Shown here: positions 24,968-33,245 of the stretch, piece after piece
How positions within the stretch are numbered: position 1 is the first letter of the stretch
How the letters are laid out: every line of letters starts with the position of its first letter
Assembly: GCF_900100945.1 (NCBI RefSeq)
Contig: NZ_FNCG01000014.1
Coordinates: 149,315-213,314, forward strand
DNA: 64,000 nucleotides
Reading direction: 5' to 3'
DNA from: Mucilaginibacter gossypii
GTDB taxonomy: Bacteria; Bacteroidota; Bacteroidia; Sphingobacteriales; Sphingobacteriaceae
Translations under genes and position numbers: made by a program
The notes under the pieces: generated by a model
The model's input: the letters and a program-made list of their open reading frames with translations, nothing else
What the model was told of the DNA's origin: nothing
Database searches by the model: none

Positions 24968-25972
24968 TTAATTCAATACCCTATTATACAACTCCCAATA
25001 ATCCTTCACCATTTTATCACTCGAAAACTGCGAATTTGCCCAGTCATAACAATCAGCCCTGCTAATCTGACGGAGCCAGCCAACTGCTTCGGCGGCTTCA
25101 TCAACCGTATTAACCAAAAAGCCGGTCTGTGCGTTTTTGATTAATTCTGGCATCGAGCCGCGGTTAAAAGCTATGACCGGCGTACCACACAGCATTGCTT
25201 CAGCCACACTCAGGCCAAAAGGTTCGTCAAAGCTGATGGGATGCAACAGTGCACAAGCTCTGCCTAAAAGCTCCCGGCGCTTATCAGGCCCGGCATGGCC
25301 TATATACTCCACATCGGCACAAAGCAATGGCTCTATCTTTTCCTTAAAGTAGTTGGTATCCTGAACTATACCGCCTATCAGTAATTTCCGTTTACTTTTT
25401 TTGGCGATATCGATAGCTTCGGCAGTTCCTTTATCGGGATGGATGCGGCCGAAGTACAACAGGTAACCATCCGGCTGTTCATAAAACTGAAAATCACGGG
25501 TATCGAGGCCGTTGTATACCGTGGCTAAATAATCAAGCTCAGGGCTGCGATCAGCATTGCTGATAGAAACGTAATGCCCCTGGCTATTATATTTTTTATA
25601 AACAGGGATGATCTTTGATGATGAAAAGCCGTGAATGGTAGTAAGTAGCGGCGTTTTAATCAAGCCTGAATATGTAAGCGGCAAAAAGTCAAAGTTATTA
25701 TGAATAATGTCGAACTGTCCGGCCTTTTCCATCAGGTTACTGATATGCAGGCATTCCAGCACTTTGGCATCCTGTGTTCTGTCTTCCTCGTAACCCGTCT
25801 CGCAAATGGCATCAAGTTTACCCGCGGTTATCGAATCGCCCGTGGCGAAGAGTGTTACCTCCGCCCCCATTTTGATGATCCCTTCGGTTATGTTTGATGC
25901 TATTTGCTCCCAGGGCCCGTAGTGCCTGGGCGGCGTACGCCAGGCAACAGGAGATAATACAGCTACCTTCAT
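24968..25972 (-). CDS. GT4-family glycosyltransferase
   Basis: 334 residues of GT-B fold. The C-terminal donor-binding domain contains GRIHPDKG and the signature DEPFGLSVAEAMLCGTPVIA with the EX7E-type glutamates. No membrane segments. Donor and acceptor unknown. It begins at the base after the stop codon of the larger glycosyltransferase, so the pair is translated together and probably acts on the same glycan. Confidence 0.9.
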   Translation of the reverse strand: MKVAVLSPVAWRTPPRHYGPWEQIASNITEGIIKMGAEVTLFATGDSITAGKLDAICETGYEEDRTQDAKVLECLHISNLMEKAGQFDIIHNNFDFLPLTYSGLIKTPLLTTIHGFSSSKIIPVYKKYNSQGHYVSISNADRSPELDYLATVYNGLDTRDFQFYEQPDGYLLYFGRIHPDKGTAEAIDIAKKSKRKLLIGGIVQDTNYFKEKIEPLLCADVEYIGHAGPDKRRELLGRACALLHPISFDEPFGLSVAEAMLCGTPVIAFNRGSMPELIKNAQTGFLVNTVDEAAEAVGWLRQISRADCYDWANSQFSSDKMVKDYWELYNRVLN

Positions 25973-28249
25973 TTAACAGATCTGCATTTTTTGGCCGTAT
26001 TTATTGTACTCATATTCCAGCTCAAAGGCTTTCAACACCGTAAGGTGCGATATCAGATAAGCCAGCGTACTTTCAGCTCCCTGGTTACGGTTAATGCCGC
26101 CGGGCAGCAAACCATCGCAGCAGCCTTTGGTTTCATGGTCATACAACGGTGCCCGCAAAGTATTTTCGCCCAGGAACCACTTATAGCTCAGGAACATTTT
26201 TTCAATGTATTGCGGTATCCTGAAGATTTGGTATGCCTGGAAATGCATCAGCACCATAGCCATGGTTTCAATAGCCTGCTGATCAAATGTAGGGAATGTG
26301 CCGCCACGGTAATACCAGCCATCATTACCAACAGGACTTAAATATCCGTTTGATAAAGTAAGCTGATCAAGGAAAGCCATAGTTGCCAAAGCTATTTTCC
26401 TGGCCTCTTCATTGCCAGTGATCTCGCATGAGTGCAGTAAGGCCAGCGGCAGGATGGCGTTATCGTAAGTCATCTTTTCCTCAAACCATTGCCAATCATC
26501 AGCCTGGGTGTTGTTATAGGCATCAATTAACGGCTGGGTAAGGTTGGCCAATATTTTAACCATACCCTCGTCTGTAGGGTAAACCTGCAGGTAAAGACTG
26601 ATACCAATTATAGTATTGGCCACCCCCCTTAAATGTTTCAGCGCTGAAAAATGCGGCACCGATTTATGGAAGATCTCCAGGGCGAATTCACGGTATGAAT
26701 TGCTGGCCGCACAGCCAATCAAATGACCAAGAGCCCAAATGGTACGGCCAAATGAATCTTCCGACCCAACCTCGTCCAGGTAGCGCCTGTCAAAACTCAG
26801 GAAGTTGCGGAAGTTGCCATCATCAGTTTGCATGTAGTGGATATAGCTCAGGTAAATAGGCAGCAGCTCAAATGCTTCCCGGCTCCCGTTACGCTGATAA
26901 GCCATTAGTGCCATAATGAGCGCACGGGCGTTATCATCCAAACAATAACCTTCTTTTAAATTCGGGATCCCATACTTGGCATGTTGTACAATCCCTGTAT
27001 CATCGGTTAGCCGCAATACGTGGGTCAAGCTAAACTTTGGCAGGATCTCCGGATCAACAATGCTATTACGCAGAATCTTGTCACTAAAGTCATAGCGAAC
27101 CATTGATTCCTGCGCCACCCTAATAAATTCGGCACCAATAACCGGCCAGCGTAAATGCAGACCATATTGGTAAGCGTTTTCTTTCAGCTCGTTCAGCACA
27201 CGGTCCTGATCAAGCAATTCAATAACGGTATCGGCCAGCGCTTCCGAATTTTTAAAATCAAATAACCTGCCGCGCTTTTCGGCCAGCAATTCTGTAGCAT
27301 GCCAGTACGGAGTTGAAACTACTGCTGCACCTGCACCAACAGCGTATGATAGCGTACCGCTGGTAATCTGTGCTTCGTTTAAATATGGTGTTACGTAAAT
27401 TTCGCAGGCAGTTAAGTAGTTTACCAATTCCTCTTCGGAAACAAACTTGGCGATAAATGCCAGGTTCTTCGAAACGCCTAACTGCGCCGCAAGCGATTTC
27501 AAGTGATCGCGATACTCCTCGCCCGAACTTTTGATAACCCCGGGATGTGTATTACCCAATACCACGTACATCACATCAGGATGCTTCGCTACTATTTTAG
27601 GCAATGCTTTTATTACGGTTTCCAAACCTTTGTTACGGCTTAGCAAACCGAAGGTTAACATCACCCTTTTGTTTTTAAAAGCCGACAAGCTTTTCACCGG
27701 GTTTTCGTCAGGGGCTTCCACATCAGGTACGCCATGCTCTATAATCTGGATCTTATCGGCAGGGATCTCATAAATATTGGTCAGGAAATCTACAGCACGT
27801 TTGCTCATCACCACAACCTTTGATGATTGCTCGGCAATTTCGCGGATAATGATGCGCTGCACATAACTCGGGTCTTTCAATACCGTATGCAAAATTGAGA
27901 TCAGCGGTTTTTCGAGACGATTGATCAGCGGTAAAATATAAATGCCGCTTTCGCCGCCGTAAATGCCAAACTCATGCTCCATAATACATACATCGGCATT
28001 ACTGGTATTGATATAATTGGCCGCACGGATATAATCTTTCTGGTGATTTTGGCGAATGATATATTTAACTTCCTCCGGGTATTCATATTCCTGCAGGTTT
28101 TCCGAATCATTAAGTGCCACGACAAAGCCATTTTGTGCTAAGGTGTGCCTTTCAGGAAAATTTGAACTGATGGCACGCATCAAATTATTATTAAATGTTG
28201 CAAGACCGCATTCGCGGGGGGGATAGGTTGATATATATGCTATTTTCAT
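25973..28249 (-). CDS. Two-domain protein: GT4 glycosyltransferase fused to an alpha-barrel glycan-active-like domain
   Basis: 758 residues from the ATG at 28249 (MKIAYISTYPPRECGLATFN); the frame extends 28 codons upstream but that part lacks family similarity. Residues 1 to about 400 form a GT4 glycosyltransferase with GLLSRNKGLETVI and the donor-site region ITSGTLSYAVGAGAAVVSTP. From about 425 to the end lies an all-helical part (YCLDDNARALIMALMAYQRN, NRNQGAESTLAYLISHL) resembling six-hairpin glycosidase/epimerase barrels. The second activity is not identified. It forms an operon with the smaller GT4; a GH130 phosphorylase-like gene is 18 kb away. Confidence 0.82.
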   Translation of the reverse strand: MKIAYISTYPPRECGLATFNNNLMRAISSNFPERHTLAQNGFVVALNDSENLQEYEYPEEVKYIIRQNHQKDYIRAANYINTSNADVCIMEHEFGIYGGESGIYILPLINRLEKPLISILHTVLKDPSYVQRIIIREIAEQSSKVVVMSKRAVDFLTNIYEIPADKIQIIEHGVPDVEAPDENPVKSLSAFKNKRVMLTFGLLSRNKGLETVIKALPKIVAKHPDVMYVVLGNTHPGVIKSSGEEYRDHLKSLAAQLGVSKNLAFIAKFVSEEELVNYLTACEIYVTPYLNEAQITSGTLSYAVGAGAAVVSTPYWHATELLAEKRGRLFDFKNSEALADTVIELLDQDRVLNELKENAYQYGLHLRWPVIGAEFIRVAQESMVRYDFSDKILRNSIVDPEILPKFSLTHVLRLTDDTGIVQHAKYGIPNLKEGYCLDDNARALIMALMAYQRNGSREAFELLPIYLSYIHYMQTDDGNFRNFLSFDRRYLDEVGSEDSFGRTIWALGHLIGCAASNSYREFALEIFHKSVPHFSALKHLRGVANTIIGISLYLQVYPTDEGMVKILANLTQPLIDAYNNTQADDWQWFEEKMTYDNAILPLALLHSCEITGNEEARKIALATMAFLDQLTLSNGYLSPVGNDGWYYRGGTFPTFDQQAIETMAMVLMHFQAYQIFRIPQYIEKMFLSYKWFLGENTLRAPLYDHETKGCCDGLLPGGINRNQGAESTLAYLISHLTVLKAFELEYEYNKYGQKMQIC

Positions 28250-28645
28250 ATGTTGATTGTGTATAGATGCTTTGATAGTCGTTTTACAACATTTAATTAA
28301 TTGTAAAAGCAGGGTGACCTTAAAAAGATGCATCAGTGACCTTACTTATTGCCTTTAGGACACCTAAAGCATTGTTTTTATAGGCATTGCTATAAATACA
28401 CAAACCATACCAATTTAACTCAAACTATAATCCTTATGAATTATGAAGGGGTTGTAACAGGCAATTTACAAGGAAGAACAAGTTGTTATAAAAGTTGTCA
28501 TTTCGATAGAGCGGCGATGGGCTTGCGAGTCTGGGCGAAAGAGAAATCTTATACGACATGCAAAACGACTCTGTATATCCGCAGACAGCTCGTATAAGAT
28601 TTCTCCTCGTTCCTCGTTCGAAATGACAAAGAGGCGGTGAATTTT
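28250..28645. other. Gene-free stretch between the glycosyltransferase operon and the aminotransferase
   Basis: About 395 bases. The right half is filled by the inverted-repeat element described at 28496-28628. An open frame at 28349-28597 runs through that element and has no protein-like features. No clear -7 element for the glycosyltransferase operon was found. Confidence 0.5.
28496..28628. mobile_element. 133-bp non-coding inverted-repeat element (MITE- or REP-like)
   Basis: Perfect 11-base terminal inverted repeats TGTCATTTCGA (28496-28506) / TCGAAATGACA (28618-28628) enclose a perfect 15-base inner inverted repeat AGAAATCTTATACGA (28542-28556) / TCGTATAAGATTTCT (28590-28604). No transposase or coding capacity. 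The structure suits a non-autonomous element or a REP-type palindrome; I found only this copy in the window, so mobility is an inference. Confidence 0.6.
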
Positions 28646-29839
28646 TTATTTATTGGTGTAGAAATCAATCGCTTTTATAATCACATCGCAAGCTTTCCTG
28701 ATCTCGTCATGTGTTATGATCAAAGGAGGCGCCAAACGCATGGAGTTGCTGCAATGTAAAAACCAGTCGGTTATTACACCGTTTTCGATACAGCGATCAA
28801 TTATTTTTTTATTAAGGTCGAAGTTTTCCAGTTCGATAGCCATCATAAGGCCTTTGCCGCGTACCTGTTGTATGGCGGGGTGTACAAGCAAATCCCGAAA
28901 CAAAGCTTCCTTTTCGGCCACGGTAGCTGCCAAATTGTTATCCAGCAGAAACTCCAGCGCAGCCAAGCCCGCCGCGCAGCATACAGGGTGCCCGCCAAAG
29001 GTAGTGATATGACCAAGGATCGGATTTTCCTTTAACGCATCCATGATCTGGTTTGATGAAATGAACGCCCCTATCGGCATTCCACCGCCTAAAGCTTTTG
29101 CCAGTAACAGGATATCTGGTACGATATCAAAATGCTCAAACGCGAAAAGCTTGCCTGTGCGCCCGAATGCGGCCTGAATCTCATCCAGGATCAGCAGCGT
29201 ACCAGTTTCGGTACAACGGGCACGTAAAGCCTGTATATAGGTAAGATCCGGCACACGGATGCCAGCCTCACCCTGGATGGTTTCGATAATCACACAGGCG
29301 GTTTCTTCAGTTATCAGCATAAGATCTTCCGGGTTGTTAAAACGGATGAAATTTACGCCCGGTAATAAAGGACGATAAGCCTGTTTAAACTCCTCATTGC
29401 CCATAACACTCAATGCACCATGTGTGCTGCCATGATATGAGTTAAGACAAGCCACAATCTGCTGCCTACCTGTAAAACGCTTGGCAAGCTTTAATGCCCC
29501 CTCAACGGCTTCAGCGCCTGAGTTGGTAAAATATACCGACTGCAGGTTATCTGGCAGCACAGAAACCAGCTTTTCGGCAAAGCATACCTGCGGCGTTTGC
29601 ACATATTCGCCGTAAACCATCAGGTGCATGTATTTATCAACCTGCTCCTTTATTGCATTAATAACATAAGGGTTGCTGTGGCCTAAGCTACTTACACCGA
29701 TGCCTGAGATCAGATCGATATAGGGTTTACCCTCCGCATTGTACATATAAATACCTTCGGCCCGCTCAAATTCAAGCAATAAAGGAAAATTAGTGGTTTG
29801 CGCGTTATTGGCTAAAAAAAGCTGGCGAAGAGTAGACAT
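28646..29839 (-). CDS. Class III aminotransferase (acetylornithine/ornithine-like)
   Basis: 397 residues. The PLP lysine is Lys248 in LLLAKALGGGMPIGAF, with TNSGAEAVEGALKLAKRF and the LILDEIQAAFGRTGKLF segment holding the cofactor aspartate. It belongs to the group containing acetylornithine and ornithine aminotransferases; other arginine-biosynthesis genes are not adjacent, so the true substrate stays open. The upstream gap carries an inverted word-repeat tract. Confidence 0.9.
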   Translation of the reverse strand: MSTLRQLFLANNAQTTNFPLLLEFERAEGIYMYNAEGKPYIDLISGIGVSSLGHSNPYVINAIKEQVDKYMHLMVYGEYVQTPQVCFAEKLVSVLPDNLQSVYFTNSGAEAVEGALKLAKRFTGRQQIVACLNSYHGSTHGALSVMGNEEFKQAYRPLLPGVNFIRFNNPEDLMLITEETACVIIETIQGEAGIRVPDLTYIQALRARCTETGTLLILDEIQAAFGRTGKLFAFEHFDIVPDILLLAKALGGGMPIGAFISSNQIMDALKENPILGHITTFGGHPVCCAAGLAALEFLLDNNLAATVAEKEALFRDLLVHPAIQQVRGKGLMMAIELENFDLNKKIIDRCIENGVITDWFLHCSNSMRLAPPLIITHDEIRKACDVIIKAIDFYTNK

Positions 29840-29976
29840 AGCAATTAGTGAATTAATGAGTTAGTGAATTAGTGATTGCCTAATCGTCGCAAAATTCAAC
29901 ATTTCGTTCAATAAGCCACAAATAAAAAAGCGAACTTAAAATTCGCTAATTCAATAATTCACTAAATCACTAATTA
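29840..29976. repeat. Inverted TTAGTGAATTA word tract
   Basis: Words TTAGTGAATTA repeat on the left (29843-29877) and appear inverted on the right (29943-29975). AATTAGTGATT (29867-29877) pairs perfectly with AATCACTAATT (29965-29975), and TAGTGAATT (29846, 29862) with AATTCACTA (29957). A smaller AGCGAA/TTCGCT hairpin lies inside. The right end overlaps the stop codon of the next gene. Confidence 0.55.
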
Positions 29977-30480
29977 ATTCCCCGCTCTCTCGCTGCGTTC
30001 GCTGAGTTGTTTGATGAGCTCATCGTTAAATTCCTGTTCGCTTTTGTACAAGACACTCACCTTTTCGGGCGGAAGGATCTTGGCAAAGGAATCGCGGTAG
30101 CGTTTACGAATCCCAACCAGCTGGCTTTCGTAATAGATCTCCTTATCTATTTGCTCGGTGCCGTTGGTTGATGAAGTGGAGTTATTTAAACGCTTCAGAA
30201 TGCGTACAGCAGTAAGCTCCTGCTGGTACTGATTATAAAGCGGCCAAAATTTGTTAGCCTCTTCATCAGTAAGATCAAGCTGGCGGCTGATATACCTGTT
30301 ACGGGCAGCCTCAAGTCTTTTACCCATAGCGCCCTTTTTGTTGCCATTAGGGCGTACCGGGTTAAGTTGGGGCCTTGAGGGCGTTTGAGCCGGAACAAAG
30401 CGGTTAACCTGCCCCACAGCTTCATAGCCTATTGCCATAACAAATAACACAATACAAATATGCCTGATCAATTTACTCAT
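29974..30480 (-). CDS. Periplasmic Spy/CpxP-like sensor protein of the ECF operon
   Basis: 168 residues with a signal peptide (ICIVLFVMAIGYEAVGQV), then a helical body containing SRQLDLTDEEANKFWPLYNQ and KILPPEKVSVLYKSEQEFND, which recalls the LTxxQ-type motifs of periplasmic heavy-metal-sensor/Spy proteins. It is the last gene of a sigma factor/anti-sigma/sensor operon, 17 bases after the anti-sigma-like gene, so a role in detecting envelope stress is likely but unproven. Confidence 0.72.
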   Translation of the reverse strand: MSKLIRHICIVLFVMAIGYEAVGQVNRFVPAQTPSRPQLNPVRPNGNKKGAMGKRLEAARNRYISRQLDLTDEEANKFWPLYNQYQQELTAVRILKRLNNSTSSTNGTEQIDKEIYYESQLVGIRKRYRDSFAKILPPEKVSVLYKSEQEFNDELIKQLSERSERAGN

Positions 30481-30497
30481 TAAATTTTTTCCTCTGT

Positions 30498-31547
30498 TTA
30501 ATTATCTATATAATCCGACAGATCTTCGTCTGCATTACTTGTGTTGCTTTTTTGGTTTGCATCTATCAGTGTACGGGTATCGCTTGCATCCATATGTAAC
30601 TGAAGATAGCTTTTTATTTCATCAACCGGTACCGATGATACCTGCTCATGCAAGTAAGAATGGTTATGATCCGGCGCCTGGATATCTCCCCTGAAAATAA
30701 CACCCACACCTAATATCAGAGCAAAGCAGGCCGCTGTAGCATACCTGATGGTTGGCGACAACCAAAGCCTCCTCACCATTCCTTTTTTCTGTACAGGTTT
30801 AGTTTTGTTAATGCTTATAACATTATCAAACTCCTGCTCTTCTACAACTTCAGCATTAACTGTTTTATCCAGGATTCGCTGGTTAAGCTTATTAAAGTAA
30901 TCTATCGGTACAACAAAGCCTTCGTGCTCGGCATTCACTACTTCCTCAACTGCTATGCGGCTTTGAATATTGACGCTTAGCTCCTCAAAATAATTTTCAG
31001 GAACAGTAAACCCTTCATCGCCCATGGCTTCCTCAATCGCTATACGGCTTTGGATGTTGCTGCTCAGTTCATCAAAGTAATTTTCGGGTACTGTGAAGCC
31101 TTCATCAGCCAGGTTCATGACCTCCTCCACCGCTACACGGCTTTGGATATTGCTGCTTAACTCGTCAAAATAGTTTTCGGGCACCGTGAAGCCCTCTCCC
31201 GCATTCATGGCTTCATCCACCACAATACGGCTTTGAATATTGCTGCTCAGCTCATCAAAATAATTTTCGGGAACGGTAAACCCCGAATCACCGGCGCTAA
31301 AAGCACGCTCAATATTTATACGGCTTCGGATGTTGCTGCTTAGCTCGTCAAAGTAATTTTCGGGTATGGTATACCCTGCAGATGGATAGTTTTTTAATCC
31401 CTCAAGCCTTATACGTGTTGTAATGTGCTGCGCTAACTCATGGAAATAGCCTTCAGGCACTGTAAACGGGTTAGTTTTGCTAACCTGTTTCAGTGCGATG
31501 AAATCATCCAGCCATTCCCTATTGTCCATATCGCTTTTCATACACAA
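30498..31547 (-). CDS. Anti-sigma-like membrane protein with seven VPExYF repeats
   Basis: 349 residues. Residues about 27-225 hold seven copies of a motif whose best version is FTVPENYFDELSSNIQSRI, spaced 29-34 residues; copies 3 to 6 are almost identical and the first and last are diverged. A single membrane segment (about 262-283, ATAACFALILGVGVIF) separates the cytoplasmic repeat region from a periplasmic tail of about 65 residues. It lies 45 bases after an ECF sigma gene, the standard position for an anti-sigma factor. The classical zinc anti-sigma motif is absent. The repeats may bind the sigma factor or a partner; their number seems unusual. Confidence 0.8.
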   Translation of the reverse strand: MCMKSDMDNREWLDDFIALKQVSKTNPFTVPEGYFHELAQHITTRIRLEGLKNYPSAGYTIPENYFDELSSNIRSRINIERAFSAGDSGFTVPENYFDELSSNIQSRIVVDEAMNAGEGFTVPENYFDELSSNIQSRVAVEEVMNLADEGFTVPENYFDELSSNIQSRIAIEEAMGDEGFTVPENYFEELSVNIQSRIAVEEVVNAEHEGFVVPIDYFNKLNQRILDKTVNAEVVEEQEFDNVISINKTKPVQKKGMVRRLWLSPTIRYATAACFALILGVGVIFRGDIQAPDHNHSYLHEQVSSVPVDEIKSYLQLHMDASDTRTLIDANQKSNTSNADEDLSDYIDN

Positions 31548-31592
31548 CTATAGATTGGTATAGTGCTAAAAGGTTTAACGTAAATTAAAAAA

Positions 31593-32147
31593 TTAATCCC
31601 TGCCAAGCAAATGAGCTTCTATCTTCTTGACTGCCAGGTGAAACGAAGCCTTTAAAGCCCCCACACTGGTACCCAAAACCTGCGACATTTCTTCATACTT
31701 CATGTCTTCATAATATTTCATATTGAAAACAAGCCGTTGTTTTTCGGGCAGGGTAAGCAGTGCTTCCTGTAGCTTCCGCTGCGCTGCATCGCCGTTAAAA
31801 TAGGTTGAGTCGGCCAGCGTATCGGCCAGCTCATAAGCAACATCATCCAACGAAACATTATTTTTTTGTTTTTTCTTATTCAAAAAAGTAATGCACTCGT
31901 TGGATGCTATCCTGTACATCCAGGTGTACAGTTGCGCGTCGTTTCTGAAACCAGCCAGGTTTTTCCAAACCTTTACAAAAACATCCTGAACCAGATCATC
32001 AGCATCGTCATGATCAACAACCATGCGCCTGATGTGCCAGTATATTTTTTGCTGGTACTTTTTCAACAACAGGTTAAATGCCTCATTCCGGGTTTTTTCG
32101 TCCTGAAACTTGCTTAATATCTCTGAATCTTCAACCTGTACCGACAT
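31593..32147 (-). CDS. ECF-type RNA polymerase sigma factor
   Basis: 184 residues with sigma region 2 (DADDLVQDVFVKVWKNLAGF, then WMYRIASNECITFLN) and region 4 (LPEKQRLVFNMKYYEDMKYE followed by VLGTSVGALKASFHLAVKKI). No region 3 or C-terminal extension, so a typical ECF member. It is the first gene of an operon with the repeat-bearing anti-sigma-like gene and a periplasmic sensor, indicating control of an envelope response. Autoregulation is likely but no operator was identified. Confidence 0.93.
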   Translation of the reverse strand: MSVQVEDSEILSKFQDEKTRNEAFNLLLKKYQQKIYWHIRRMVVDHDDADDLVQDVFVKVWKNLAGFRNDAQLYTWMYRIASNECITFLNKKKQKNNVSLDDVAYELADTLADSTYFNGDAAQRKLQEALLTLPEKQRLVFNMKYYEDMKYEEMSQVLGTSVGALKASFHLAVKKIEAHLLGRD

Positions 32148-32178
32148 TTTTAGAATTTTATTAATGTTAAAGGTTTAA

Positions 32179-33144
32179 TTAACCTTTTTTGTTTTTTCTT
32201 TCTATCACCTTTTTCACCGCTGCCACAATATGATCTGCATCCAGGCCGTACTTGGTCATCAGCTGTTCAGGTGTACCGCTTTCGCCAAAGCTGTCATTTA
32301 CAGCTACGTACTCCTGTGGTGATGGATTGTGCACTGCAAGCACCTGGGCAACGCTATCGCCTAAGCCACCCAAACGGTTATGCTCTTCGGCAGTAACTAC
32401 GCAGCCTGTTTTGGCAACCGATTTCAAAATAGCCTCTTCATCCAACGGTTTAATGGTGTGGATGTTGATGATCTCGGCATCGATACCCTGCTCAGCTAAA
32501 ATTTCGCCTGCAAGGATAGCCTGCCATACCAGGTGACCTGTAGCAAAGATACTTACATCGGCGCCTTCGTTCACCATCCACGCTTTACCAATTTCAAATT
32601 TCTGATCGGGATCGGTAAAGATCGGAACAACCGGGCGGCCGAAACGTAAGTAAACCGGGCCATCATACTCAGCAATAGCAACAGTAGCGGCTTTGGTTTG
32701 GTTGTAATCGCAGGTGTTGATAACAGTCATGCCTGGTAACATTTTCATCAGGCCTATATCTTCCAAAATCTGGTGGGTAGCACCGTCTTCGCCCAAAGTT
32801 AAACCGGCGTGTGAAGCGCAAATTTTAACGTTTTTGTTTGAATAAGCTACCGACTGGCGGATCTGATCATAAACCCTGCCAGTTGAAAAGTTGGCAAAAG
32901 TACCGGTAAAAGGGATTTTACCGCCGATGGTCATACCCGCAGCAATACCGATCATGTTAGCTTCGGCAATACCTACCTGTACAAAACGCTCAGGGAATGC
33001 TTTAATAAAATCGTTCATTTTTAACGAACCAATAAGGTCGGCGCAAAGTGCAACAACCTGGTCATTTTTCTGGCCTGCTTCCAGCAACCCGGCGCCAAAG
33101 CCCGAGCGGGTATCTTTTTTATCTGTGTAAGTGTATTTTTTCAT
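32179..33144 (-). CDS. Transketolase, C-terminal subunit
   Basis: 321 residues covering the pyrimidine-binding and C-terminal transketolase domains (GIAEANMIGIAAGMTIGGKI, TCDYNQTKAATVAIAEYDGP, then LGGLGDSVAQVLA). With the N-terminal subunit encoded upstream it forms a split transketolase for the non-oxidative pentose phosphate pathway, the common form in many Bacteroidetes. The two genes share a strand and are separated by 101 bases containing a copy of the hairpin-plus-third-arm element. Confidence 0.94.
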   Translation of the reverse strand: MKKYTYTDKKDTRSGFGAGLLEAGQKNDQVVALCADLIGSLKMNDFIKAFPERFVQVGIAEANMIGIAAGMTIGGKIPFTGTFANFSTGRVYDQIRQSVAYSNKNVKICASHAGLTLGEDGATHQILEDIGLMKMLPGMTVINTCDYNQTKAATVAIAEYDGPVYLRFGRPVVPIFTDPDQKFEIGKAWMVNEGADVSIFATGHLVWQAILAGEILAEQGIDAEIINIHTIKPLDEEAILKSVAKTGCVVTAEEHNRLGGLGDSVAQVLAVHNPSPQEYVAVNDSFGESGTPEQLMTKYGLDADHIVAAVKKVIERKNKKG

Positions 33145-33245
33145 TGTTCAAATTCCCCCTGCAATCGAGAGGGATTGGCATTAAATCGTAATAATAAAAT
33201 TGATGTCTTTAACTCTCCCCCTTTGGGGGAGCCGGAGGGGGTGAA
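33145..33245. repeat. Hairpin-plus-third-arm element (copy 2) between the transketolase halves
   Basis: TCCCCC-TTT-GGGGGA (33216-33230) followed by GCCGGAGGGGGTGA, the same architecture as at 21921 and 50146. An outer pairing AATTCCCCCT (33155-33164) / AGAGGGATT (about 33169-33177) lies to the left. It is inside an operon, so it does not fully stop transcription. Confidence 0.6.

Noticed and set aside
24968..28249. Glycosyltransferase operon as a capsule or phage-defence island
   Set aside because: Only two transferase genes with composition like their surroundings and housekeeping neighbours; no defence domains.
28349..28597. Open frame of 82 codons on the plus strand
   Set aside because: Runs through the 133-bp inverted-repeat element and has no family similarity or plausible start signal.
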